Origin: Pseudanabaena sp. BC1403
GTDB lineage: Bacteria > Cyanobacteriota > Cyanobacteriia > Pseudanabaenales > Pseudanabaenaceae
Length of the DNA stretch: 64,000 nucleotides
Assembly: GCF_002914585.1 (NCBI RefSeq)
Contig: NZ_PDDM01000002.1
Coordinates: forward strand, 248,001-312,000
Reading direction: 5' to 3'
Positions 18,401-26,130 of the stretch are shown here, in pieces. Below the pieces are notes generated by a model, which worked only from the letters and a program-made list of their open reading frames with translations, was not told where the DNA came from and did no database searches. The position numbers and the translations under genes are program-made. The stretch's first letter is position 1, and each line of letters starts with the position of its first letter.

Positions 18401-21322
18401 AGATCTGGTTCTAGTGGAGGTAATATTACATTTAACGGCAAAGTTGAGCTACTAGAAAATACCAATATTAGTGCAGGAACTGTCTCTAGTGGAAATGTTG
18501 TCTTTACCAGTACTATTGATGGCGCAAACATTCTCAATATAATCTCCAATACAGCAACTGTTGACTTCCAAGGAGCAATTGGAAGTATAACTCCCCTAAC
18601 AGGACTGACAATAACTGCCCAAAATACAACTCTTAAAGGCGATGTCACAACCGCTGATAGCAACATTACGATTAATTCATTGCTAACTCCTACTGCATCG
18701 TCAACCCTGAATGCAGGAACTGGAACTATCTCACTCAATGGAGGATTTAATACAGGAAGTAATGCTGTATCAGTGATCGCCGATCAGATCAATTTAACCG
18801 CACCGATTACTGGAACTAGTAATCTTATCTTAAAACCTAGTTCAGTGAATCGAAATATTGTTTTAGGTGATACAGATTCAAACTCATTTAGCCTGACATC
18901 AACTGCGATCGCAGCAATTACTGGTGTGAAGCTTGCGATCGGTGATAGTAGCGTTGGTAGCATCTCAGTTACTGCTCCAATCACATTCAACACCTCAGCT
19001 ACTTTAATATCTCCAGTATTGATTAATCTCAATGCTGATATCACCACTACTGGTCAAACACTAACTCTCACTGGCAATACAAGACTTGGCACAAACATCG
19101 CTATCAATAGCAGTAATGGCGACATTAGCACTAATGGAACTATCAACAGCCTAACAGGCAATAACTTTGGCTTAACTCTCAACGCAGGTACTGGCAACAT
19201 CAATCTCAATGGCGCACTTGGAGCAAGCGATCGCCTAAGTACCATTAGCCTTAATGCTAGCAATATCTCCATATCAGGCGGCATAAATACAGTTAATGGC
19301 TTGCAGATTTCCAATCCAACGACAATTACAGGTACTTCCACCCTCAGCACCCTTAATGGCGATATTAATATTGGTGCGCCAATCAGCATTCAATCAGGAA
19401 CAGCCGCCAACCTCACCATCAATTCACCAACAGGTAATGTCACCACTCAAGATATCAACCTCGCCTCTGCGGTAGGTGCTGGCAATAGCCTGACGCTCTT
19501 ATCCCCACAGGGCATCGTAACTACAGGCAATCTCAATGTAAATGGTATATCGGGCGGCAACATCACCATTCAAGCACTTACTTCCATCACGACTGGAACT
19601 CTCAGCGCTGTAGGATTATCGGGCAATGGCGGTAATATCTTTCTTGATCCTCTCTTAGATATATTCACTGGTGCGATCAATGCTCAAGGGTTTGGCGGTG
19701 TTGGCGGAACTGTCGATCTGACATCGAATCGGTTTGTAAGGATTAGTGGTACTTTCATCGACCAAAATGGATTGGTAGCCAGTGTCAGTACCGCAGGGAC
19801 AGCAGGGGACGGAATCATCATCATTCGTCACGATGGTGGCACAAGGTTTGAGCCTTTTAATGTCTTTAGCTCCTTGATTAATGGTACTGATGGCGTGCTG
19901 ACAACTGGTGCAGGAAACACGATCTTTACGCCGAGAGCTTTTCCAGGACCTTATACACAGGGCAATATCCAGATTATTACCGCCCCAAATTTCACGGTTT
20001 TCCTAGCAACGCAACCACTAAAAGAGCCTCCTAGAGTGCAGTGGGTAGATGAAGGCGATCGCTCTCCTTTCCCTCCTGAAGAGTTCTACACAAGAGAGTT
20101 TGAAAACTTTTTTAGAGCATCTATTCCTGATCTCAAACCAGTTAAGATCATGACGCTTGCCGAGATTCAAGAAACCTTGCGCCGAGTCCAGCGAGAAACT
20201 GGAGTTAACCCTGCTTTGCTCTATGTGACTTTTTTGCCAGATCGAATGGGCGAAAGAAACAGACAACGAGGCTCTAAAGATCCTTGCTATAACCCAAAAG
20301 TTGATCCCAATGCCCAATCCCCTACAATCCCTAATCTAGAAATCACCAAACTACCCGACTCATGCGACATCCTCGAACTTACTCTAGTAACCGCCAAAGG
20401 CAAACCCATCTACATACCAGTTAAAGTAGGTTCTCAGTTTATTAGAAGAAGAGATATTGTACCTGTGGCATCGGAACTTAGAAATACTGTTGCCAATTTT
20501 GCAGAAGGTCTCCCTGTGAATTTATTTGAAAAATCTTCCCAACAACTCTACAATTGGATTGTAAGACCAATAAAGGATAGTTTACAAGATCAAAAAATCA
20601 AAAACTTAACATTTGTCTTACCTAATACCTTACAAAAACTACCATTTGCTGCTCTTCAAGACCATCAAGCGCAATATATAATCAAAGATTACAGCGTTGG
20701 CTTAATGCCTAGTTTATCTCTAACTGATACTCGACGATCTAGAGTTAATCAATATAGTTTACGATTCCTAGGTGCTTCTAAATTTAATAATGGACAAGCA
20801 GATTTAGACGGAGTAGAAGACGAAGCAAAAGTAGTAAGTAATATATGGAAAGTATCTCCTCTTTTGAACAATGACTTCACAAAGGATAATTTAGCTGATT
20901 CAGGTGAGTTTGGAATTGTTCACTTAGCAACTCATGCAGAATTTGAAGAAAATACTGGAGTGGGTAGGATTGATTTACCTAATACTTCAGTTACTCTTAA
21001 TCAGATTCGAGACTTTAATTGGAAAAACGTTGAACTTTTGGTTTTGAGTGCTTGTCAAACATCAGAAGGAAACAGCAGTTCTGAGTTAGGATTTGCAGGA
21101 GCGGCTGTTCGTTCTAATGTGAAATCAGTAGTCGGCACTTTATGGAAATTAACTGATGCTGTTGCTCCTCAATTTATGGAGACATTTTATCAAGAGCTAA
21201 AAAATGAATCGGTAACTATTAAAGCTGAAGCATTTAGACGTGCTCAAGTTTCCATAACACAGAGTAACTTAAGCCACCCCAAGTTTTGGTCTGCACTCAC
21301 AATTGTTGGTAATCCTTGGTAG
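15413..21322 (+). CDS. Two-partner secretion exoprotein (TpsA) fused to a C-terminal CHAT caspase-like domain
   Basis: A 1969-residue secreted or surface protein. A signal peptide (ending AIAQ) is followed by the TPS secretion domain (about 30-300: NIN-type NGTGTIVLPNG, NLYLLNPAGFIFGNNAQLN, FTASTA) recognised by TpsB. Next comes a long beta-helix of Gly/Asn/Thr/Ser-rich repeats to about residue 1520. A linker with a few Cys residues and a PRVQWVDEGDRSPFPPEEFY segment leads to a CHAT peptidase domain (about 1690-1969). It has the His in HLATHAEF (about 1841) and the Cys in LVLSACQTSEG (about 1881), then FAGAAVRSNVKSVVGTLWKL and the ending FWSALTIVGNPW. Both catalytic residues are present, so it may be an active protease. 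Its stop codon lies one base from that of the converging DUF928-like gene. Confidence 0.9.
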   Translation: MRLAMNGLQVFFVAFSLQIFQALPAIAQVQIVPANNGTGTIVLPNGNRIDITGGTTSGNGANVFHSFQGFNVQTGQTANFVVLPQTQNVLGGVTGGNPSLINGTIQVTGSNANLYLLNPAGFIFGNNAQLNVNGSFTASTARTAWFGDRNLDIYNPNYTNLTGNLTALEFDPNNPAAIVNSGNLSVGEGKSVNLAASTVVNTGTVSAPNGSVGIVAIPDGRLRLNVGVEGLSFEFPQPKDAQGNALPVKALDLPSLLTTGKLDSSTGISLNSQGQAQLTASQTVIPNTAGTAIISGTVSVASPVANPSQVPPKIQILGDRVGLVGANIDASGVNGGGSVFIGGDFQGKGVIPNALMTFVSADSTIKADALQSGNGGRVIVWADNATRFFGSISARGGAISGDGGFVEVSGKQNLVFDGKVDLNAAIGKGGTLLLDPTNIYIDGVVSDSILVPDPLEIFASNFLGQDITISQATLASPIYKNSNIILEATNNITISSLINNQLIFPRGSGNITFTADSDKDGVGTFSMPFDAVNPQNGATIFAPSPLNQPIGRTLSIYGASVTLGIINTRGGIPAPGGSLFVNANGDIIIGAAETYADSSPVTNPYNGGNITIISDNGSIDTSTGILSARAAEGNGGNITLTARGNIKTAALLTDPVFFGTNNRGGDISIISQTGSVDISTNNGYEPLTGARNGVGLYVGGQLGGAGKLVVNAFGDITTNFIQAASNGNANSLTLTSQTGKIDTLAGDINAFANGIGGTINFTAPNGISTKNISTGGVITSGSVNLRAITGNITTTSIDTTSLGLLGGNAGSISIDAGGSATIDGLLRAFSQSGNGANVSVKANNGNILFSCAIALGGKCGVESYPEGSASAVTPSTVRSAGNISIVSTNGSITLLNTAILDAGADSASISGTGTDKRASGTVTISAQGDITTGLGGITSDASFLNGEPASNISINSSQGKIRAYNITTNSFDGRGGDVVFSAPNGISVNSVITGDSRSGSSGGNITFNGKVELLENTNISAGTVSSGNVVFTSTIDGANILNIISNTATVDFQGAIGSITPLTGLTITAQNTTLKGDVTTADSNITINSLLTPTASSTLNAGTGTISLNGGFNTGSNAVSVIADQINLTAPITGTSNLILKPSSVNRNIVLGDTDSNSFSLTSTAIAAITGVKLAIGDSSVGSISVTAPITFNTSATLISPVLINLNADITTTGQTLTLTGNTRLGTNIAINSSNGDISTNGTINSLTGNNFGLTLNAGTGNINLNGALGASDRLSTISLNASNISISGGINTVNGLQISNPTTITGTSTLSTLNGDINIGAPISIQSGTAANLTINSPTGNVTTQDINLASAVGAGNSLTLLSPQGIVTTGNLNVNGISGGNITIQALTSITTGTLSAVGLSGNGGNIFLDPLLDIFTGAINAQGFGGVGGTVDLTSNRFVRISGTFIDQNGLVASVSTAGTAGDGIIIIRHDGGTRFEPFNVFSSLINGTDGVLTTGAGNTIFTPRAFPGPYTQGNIQIITAPNFTVFLATQPLKEPPRVQWVDEGDRSPFPPEEFYTREFENFFRASIPDLKPVKIMTLAEIQETLRRVQRETGVNPALLYVTFLPDRMGERNRQRGSKDPCYNPKVDPNAQSPTIPNLEITKLPDSCDILELTLVTAKGKPIYIPVKVGSQFIRRRDIVPVASELRNTVANFAEGLPVNLFEKSSQQLYNWIVRPIKDSLQDQKIKNLTFVLPNTLQKLPFAALQDHQAQYIIKDYSVGLMPSLSLTDTRRSRVNQYSLRFLGASKFNNGQADLDGVEDEAKVVSNIWKVSPLLNNDFTKDNLADSGEFGIVHLATHAEFEENTGVGRIDLPNTSVTLNQIRDFNWKNVELLVLSACQTSEGNSSSELGFAGAAVRSNVKSVVGTLWKLTDAVAPQFMETFYQELKNESVTIKAEAFRRAQVSITQSNLSHPKFWSALTIVGNPW

Positions 21323-21323
21323 T

Positions 21324-22064
21324 TTACTTACACGTCTGTTTAATTCTATTACGATAAGTCAAGAATATATTTCTTTGGATATCCAACTCCAACGGCTCAA
21401 ACGTCTTAGGATTTTGGGGACGCATAACTTTATTAAATAGGTTAGTCATATTTTCTTCAAACAACCTATTGCTGGAGTCAATTTTGCCACATACTAATTT
21501 GCTTGGCGTAGCCATAAATAAATTAGTTGCCTCAGACCATAATCCTGACTTAGTAAGATTTGAAACTTGTTTCCCAAGATCTAAATCAGCCATTCTTAGA
21601 TTATTTCTCGATACCAGTTTGATATTTACAGCGATTGCGTTTCCATCACCATTACATTTCAAGGTAAATGTATAATTCTGATTCTCAATCAATTTTTGTT
21701 GCCCAACTGGCAAAGAAATTGAAATGAACATTGGATTCATTCTAGGATTTCCTTTGTCATCAAGCGAAATTATCTTTGCTTGATCTAACGGTTCTCTAAT
21801 TGAATGAACCGTTAACTGATTTGTACTTGCTTTTGTTGAAGGTCTTACATACAACCAAATTATAGGATTTTCTGAGCGCGTCTCCGAGGCGTTAGAACCA
21901 CTAGGCAATAATGGAACTACTAGGCAGTCACCTCTTGTAGCCCTTGACGGAGATCTCTTTGGAGGTTTTGATTCTGGGATGTCATTCGCTTGAACAGGAG
22001 AAATCAAACCTAAGATGAAAATGGGGGAAATCGAAATTAATGCCAGTAATCTAGAACTAATCAT
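21324..22064 (-). CDS. DUF928-like exported protein
   Basis: A 246-residue protein with a signal peptide (ending near VQAND). The mature part has the DUF928 pattern: an RATRGDC motif with a conserved Cys, then PLLPSG, a PIIWLYVRPST strand, SLPVGQQKLIENQNYTFTLKCNG, and a helical C-terminal half with a Cys near the end (LVCGKID ... IKQTCK). DUF928 proteins are cyanobacterial, periplasmic and of unknown function. It is the last gene of the minus-strand run with the sigma-like factor, 47 bp after the CHAT-CHASE2 gene. The DUF call is by pattern; role unknown. Confidence 0.7.
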   Translation of the reverse strand: MISSRLLALISISPIFILGLISPVQANDIPESKPPKRSPSRATRGDCLVVPLLPSGSNASETRSENPIIWLYVRPSTKASTNQLTVHSIREPLDQAKIISLDDKGNPRMNPMFISISLPVGQQKLIENQNYTFTLKCNGDGNAIAVNIKLVSRNNLRMADLDLGKQVSNLTKSGLWSEATNLFMATPSKLVCGKIDSSNRLFEENMTNLFNKVMRPQNPKTFEPLELDIQRNIFLTYRNRIKQTCK

Positions 22065-22111
22065 ATTAATGGAGTGACTTTAATAAAAAAATAGTTTGGA
22101 TTCTCTGTTTA

Positions 22112-24592
22112 TCAATATATTTTAGTCAAACTATTTTCTGTTTTCGTGAAAAATGTAAAACAAACAAAAGATAAAACTAAGCAAGAAGCTGTTGAGCCAA
22201 TTAAAATAGGAATTATAGGTATCCACAATGACATTTTCAATAAGAAAAGCATGTATATGAGTAAAACTATAAACGAATACAGAGCAAAAGTTGTAAATAT
22301 CATTATAAATTGTTTTGAATTACTATTTACATGTATTTGTACGAATATCAAGGAAATAGTTAGTATACTTACAAAGTAGAGACAGAAAGAAATATTGTTG
22401 ATTACTCCTGTTAATATAGCCTCCCCCTCAAATATTCTTAGTAAGTAATCGACGGCTAGGGCTTGATAATCAAGGTTATTTATGCTGATGCTATCTTCTC
22501 CAAACCCTCCTATCAATACTATCCTGTCTTTCAATGATGAGTTTCTTCCAGATAAAACATCATCTAGGGCAAAATTCAATACTTTTATCTTCCCTGACTT
22601 ATAGTTTTTATGGTTAAAAAGTATTGATAATTTTTTGGGAAATGATTGAGCTTCAGGATCTGGATCAAGTGAGGGATCAATTTGATATCCCCCTTGTTTT
22701 TCAACAATACCAGCAACTTCAAAGTTTTTGTATTTTAAAATTATTTGCTCTTTATCCTGAATAAATTTAACTTGCGCTTCATTAGCTTCACCTAAAAACT
22801 GCATAACAACTCTCAGAGAAAATGATAACCTCGCTAGGCTGCCACAATCATCCTTTGGAGTTTTTTGTATGAGCATTAATCTTCTGTCCTTACTTGAATA
22901 TTCTAAGTCAGGCAAAGAGTTTGAAAAGCCAATCCGAGGATCTCCTAGTTTGCTAGTAATACTAATACTTCTAGGTTTCATAGGTTCAGGGAAATAGCCT
23001 CTCTCAAGGTCATCTCCTGTAGAACAATGTAAAACTAAAGTAGGATTTTTATCACTTAGTATTCTTTCTACAAGTTTTCTATTTTCAGTGGTATCTCCCC
23101 TAAGATTTGGTCTTTTAAACGTCATACCGATAACTTTAGGCATTTCTTGATCTAGACGTTCTAATAGTCGCACCAAATCTTTATCACTAATAGATTCATG
23201 ATCTAGTTGCCGACCTTCATTAATCTGCATTTCTTGATCAGATGGAGTAACTCTAACTACCACAATTCGTCGATCAAGTTCTTGGGGATTGCGAAAACCC
23301 ATCATTGTGTCATATAGACTTAATTCTGCTCCTTGAAATCCTCCTGAAATATGAATTACTGCTACTAGAATAGTTGTAAGACTAGCAGCAACGATCGCAA
23401 TTAATGGTGATGGTTTAGGCTGCATAGCAAAACTGGGAGACTGAAAGACAACAGGCAACCAACTCGCACAGGGAAACTCAGGATGTTGTGATTTCAGCAG
23501 ATATCTGGCATGTCCAACTGCATCCTTAAGCGATTGACCAATATTGAGATAGGAATCTAAAAAATACTCTAGGAATTCTGGCGCAATACTGTTGTGAATT
23601 AAATGTCTTGTGGCAACTACCATCGGCACACCAGCAGATTGCAAAGCATGAGCCGCCCCAAGACTATTGCATGAGTTGAGGATTACCAACTGTAAGCCAT
23701 TTTGAGCCGCTGTTGTCAAACTCCTTTGAAAGTCATCTAAAACAATGCGCTTACCATCTTTGAGATAGAGAATCCCCTTACCATATTCTGTAGTGCTATG
23801 CCCACCAAAGTATAAAACATCCCATTTTTCCTTTAACAGAGCATTATTAATCCCCTTCTCATTCAATAGCTCTAACACCTTAATATCAGCGTTAGAATAT
23901 TCTTTTTGCCAATTTAGTTTTTCATTGTCATTCTTAATATCAATGAAATCCCCTAAAATTAGCAAGATTCTAGGCTTATGTTTTTTCTTGTCAGAAAATT
24001 TTTGGGGCTTAGTTTCTTTACTACTAAATACTGGTTCAATATCTCGATCTTGAAATTCATTCCATAGGTGCAAAGGTAATTCAGCTAAATGCGGATCATC
24101 ATATCGAATATAGACATCAGGCTGATGCTGACCTTTTGGAGGTAGTAGTTTAATAATTTGATCGCGAATTTCTCTAAACTCTTCGCTATTAAACAAAGCA
24201 TTTATGCTGCGCTCAACTCTCTCAGCAGCATCTTCAATTGAAAATTCTCCTTTTAAACCACTAGTTTCTTCATCAATAGTCGGTTGTGGCTTTCTAAAAT
24301 TCTTCTCATTTTCTATATCTACCTCTTCGTTCACAGCATCATTCTGTAACTTCACTGCATAAACAGGATAGTTTTCTCTCCATGCAGCAAAATCATTGGT
24401 CAATTCCTTAGTGATCTTCGCACTTGATGCAGCTATTTCAGCGCGATTAACTTGCAATGAAGCTTTTATCGCTTGGGGAGATCGCAGATTGTCAGTGGTT
24501 AACAAATTTAAAAATACTTGTGGCTTTGGCTGAGGTGGGAAAAGCCAAGTTTTGATTGCTTGCAAAAGTGCGTCTCGTTTTGTCGTTTGCAT
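22112..24592 (-). CDS. Membrane CHAT-CHASE2 protein (caspase-like domain with extracytoplasmic sensor)
   Basis: An 826-residue protein with reversed topology compared with CHASE2 kinases. The cytoplasmic N-terminal half ends in a CHAT peptidase domain (about 200-390) with catalytic His in VLYFGGHSTTEYG (about 263) and Cys in LVILNSCNSLGAA (about 308). A membrane helix (about 397-415) precedes a CHASE2 extracytoplasmic sensor (about 420-725: LSLYDTMMGFRNPQELDRRIVVVRV ... KDRIVLIGGFG). Three to four helices at the C-terminus (735-820) re-anchor it. A ligand sensed outside could thus gate the protease inside. It follows the DUF1822 gene by only 9 bp, so they are almost surely one transcript. Confidence 0.9.
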   Translation of the reverse strand: MQTTKRDALLQAIKTWLFPPQPKPQVFLNLLTTDNLRSPQAIKASLQVNRAEIAASSAKITKELTNDFAAWRENYPVYAVKLQNDAVNEEVDIENEKNFRKPQPTIDEETSGLKGEFSIEDAAERVERSINALFNSEEFREIRDQIIKLLPPKGQHQPDVYIRYDDPHLAELPLHLWNEFQDRDIEPVFSSKETKPQKFSDKKKHKPRILLILGDFIDIKNDNEKLNWQKEYSNADIKVLELLNEKGINNALLKEKWDVLYFGGHSTTEYGKGILYLKDGKRIVLDDFQRSLTTAAQNGLQLVILNSCNSLGAAHALQSAGVPMVVATRHLIHNSIAPEFLEYFLDSYLNIGQSLKDAVGHARYLLKSQHPEFPCASWLPVVFQSPSFAMQPKPSPLIAIVAASLTTILVAVIHISGGFQGAELSLYDTMMGFRNPQELDRRIVVVRVTPSDQEMQINEGRQLDHESISDKDLVRLLERLDQEMPKVIGMTFKRPNLRGDTTENRKLVERILSDKNPTLVLHCSTGDDLERGYFPEPMKPRSISITSKLGDPRIGFSNSLPDLEYSSKDRRLMLIQKTPKDDCGSLARLSFSLRVVMQFLGEANEAQVKFIQDKEQIILKYKNFEVAGIVEKQGGYQIDPSLDPDPEAQSFPKKLSILFNHKNYKSGKIKVLNFALDDVLSGRNSSLKDRIVLIGGFGEDSISINNLDYQALAVDYLLRIFEGEAILTGVINNISFCLYFVSILTISLIFVQIHVNSNSKQFIMIFTTFALYSFIVLLIYMLFLLKMSLWIPIIPILIGSTASCLVLSFVCFTFFTKTENSLTKIY

Positions 24593-24601
24593 GGCTTTCC
24601 T

Positions 24602-26083
24602 CTAGACTGTAAATTCTGACTTTGCGATCGCATCATCTAGACTGATTTTAGTCTGAAAATAACCACCATATTCTTCGATAAAACTCCCTTGATAAAAGTC
24701 CTTATTTTGCTCTTGAATGCTAAATATAATATCCCCATCACTATCGATCGCTTCAAATTTGAGATTAGCTGGCAAAACTTTCTCTTGTGGTGCAGTTAGG
24801 TAAAAATGCACATGAGCTTTATCTTTCTGCACTGGCATGATTGTTACTTCTAAAGATAGCTTAATCGTCCCAATTCGATATGTAAGATCGATTAGTTGCA
24901 CTCGCCGAATCCCAGCTTGCGGATGGCATGGATCAATCTTGCCAAGACAAATTGCAGCTTCACGTTGAATTTGGAGCTCCTCGCTTAAGTCACTTTGCAG
25001 AGAACTCAAATATGCGATCGCATCTTGATCCTGTTGACCGATTTTGCCTAGAAGTTTCAAGGACTCAATTCGCGTTGCAGTTTCATTATCAGTCTGGATT
25101 AATGAAATTAAGTATGGTACTGTGCGCGTTCTGAATACAGATGGCTCTTTTTTTCTAGTCAGTGTAGCTGGACTCCTAAAGCCTGTTGCATATTGATTTT
25201 GTTGCAAAGATTCAAAAAAAGCTTCTATTTCTTCAGGCGTTTTCATCAATTCGTCAATAAAATCACAACCATATATCTTCGATTTTTCAAGCAAATTACT
25301 GAGTGAAATTACTCCTCGTCGGATTACTTCCTGCAATGACGATTTTACTGGCATTGGCATTCTTGACTGCCATAGGGTTTCTCGCAAATCATCATCGCTC
25401 AGGAATGTTGTCCAATGCTCTGCTGATAGATCAAGACGAGGAGAATATAGCTTAGGCTGTTTGAGTGCAGTCAGATATTGATTTTGTTGAGTTTGACCGA
25501 TCGCAGTGAGAGCAGGGACATCTACTTTTTGGTTAGAGGCGATCGCTAAAGATGTTAATAAAAACTCAATATCATCAATAATTTGCTCTTGTGGCAAAAT
25601 GTAAGTACGCATAATGCGATCGTACTCAGCCTTTTGTTTAATCTGCTGATGTGTAGTAAATCCAAATACTCGCAACCAACCACTATCAGGACGAATCTGC
25701 ACCGCTAGATAATATTCCCCAGCCCATTCAGGAATATCAACCCATTCATAAGGTATCGAAAACTCATCACTATCAGTTTCATCAGGAATCACAATTACTC
25801 GTTTCTTGTCGATAGTCAGAGCAAAACCTGTCACATATTCCCAGACGCTATCGGGCTTTTTCGGAATTGCAGCTAACTCTATATCACAGCCATAGATTTG
25901 TTTAAAGTATGGAATTATATGCTCTAAACTCAAGCGATTGAGATAAGCCATCCATTCTGCCGCAGGATAAGAATAACCTTGTAATTTTTTCCGAATTTCT
26001 GTTTGCGATTCTTTAGGAATTTGCAAACATATCTGGTCTTCGAGAATAGATTCAAGTTCAGTCTCAATTTTTAGAATTAACAT
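24602..26083 (-). CDS. DUF1822 family protein with HEAT-like repeat segment
   Basis: A 493-residue soluble protein of the cyanobacterial DUF1822 family. The N-terminal half has the family core: AEWMAYLNRLSLEHIIPYF, a FALTIDKKRVIVIPDE strand pair, FSIPYEWVDIPEWAGEYYLAVQ, and GWLRVFGFTTHQQIK. The middle (about 310-375) looks like two HEAT-type helical repeats. The C-terminal 90 residues form a beta-rich domain. I prefer the ATG at 26083 because GAGG lies 7 bp before it; an ATG at 26095 is possible. It sits 47 bp after the sigma-like gene and 9 bp before CHAT-CHASE2. Function unknown; an adaptor between the two neighbours is an inference. Confidence 0.85.
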   Translation of the reverse strand: MLILKIETELESILEDQICLQIPKESQTEIRKKLQGYSYPAAEWMAYLNRLSLEHIIPYFKQIYGCDIELAAIPKKPDSVWEYVTGFALTIDKKRVIVIPDETDSDEFSIPYEWVDIPEWAGEYYLAVQIRPDSGWLRVFGFTTHQQIKQKAEYDRIMRTYILPQEQIIDDIEFLLTSLAIASNQKVDVPALTAIGQTQQNQYLTALKQPKLYSPRLDLSAEHWTTFLSDDDLRETLWQSRMPMPVKSSLQEVIRRGVISLSNLLEKSKIYGCDFIDELMKTPEEIEAFFESLQQNQYATGFRSPATLTRKKEPSVFRTRTVPYLISLIQTDNETATRIESLKLLGKIGQQDQDAIAYLSSLQSDLSEELQIQREAAICLGKIDPCHPQAGIRRVQLIDLTYRIGTIKLSLEVTIMPVQKDKAHVHFYLTAPQEKVLPANLKFEAIDSDGDIIFSIQEQNKDFYQGSFIEEYGGYFQTKISLDDAIAKSEFTV

Positions 26084-26130
26084 TGTATACCTCATGTTTG
26101 TTTAGATAGGATTAAATAGAAAATTAGGGG

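Noticed and set aside
18301-19389. Long minus-strand frames under the tpsA repeats
   Set aside because: Repeat-rich Asn/Thr/Gly coding sequence often leaves open antisense frames; these have no start signals.
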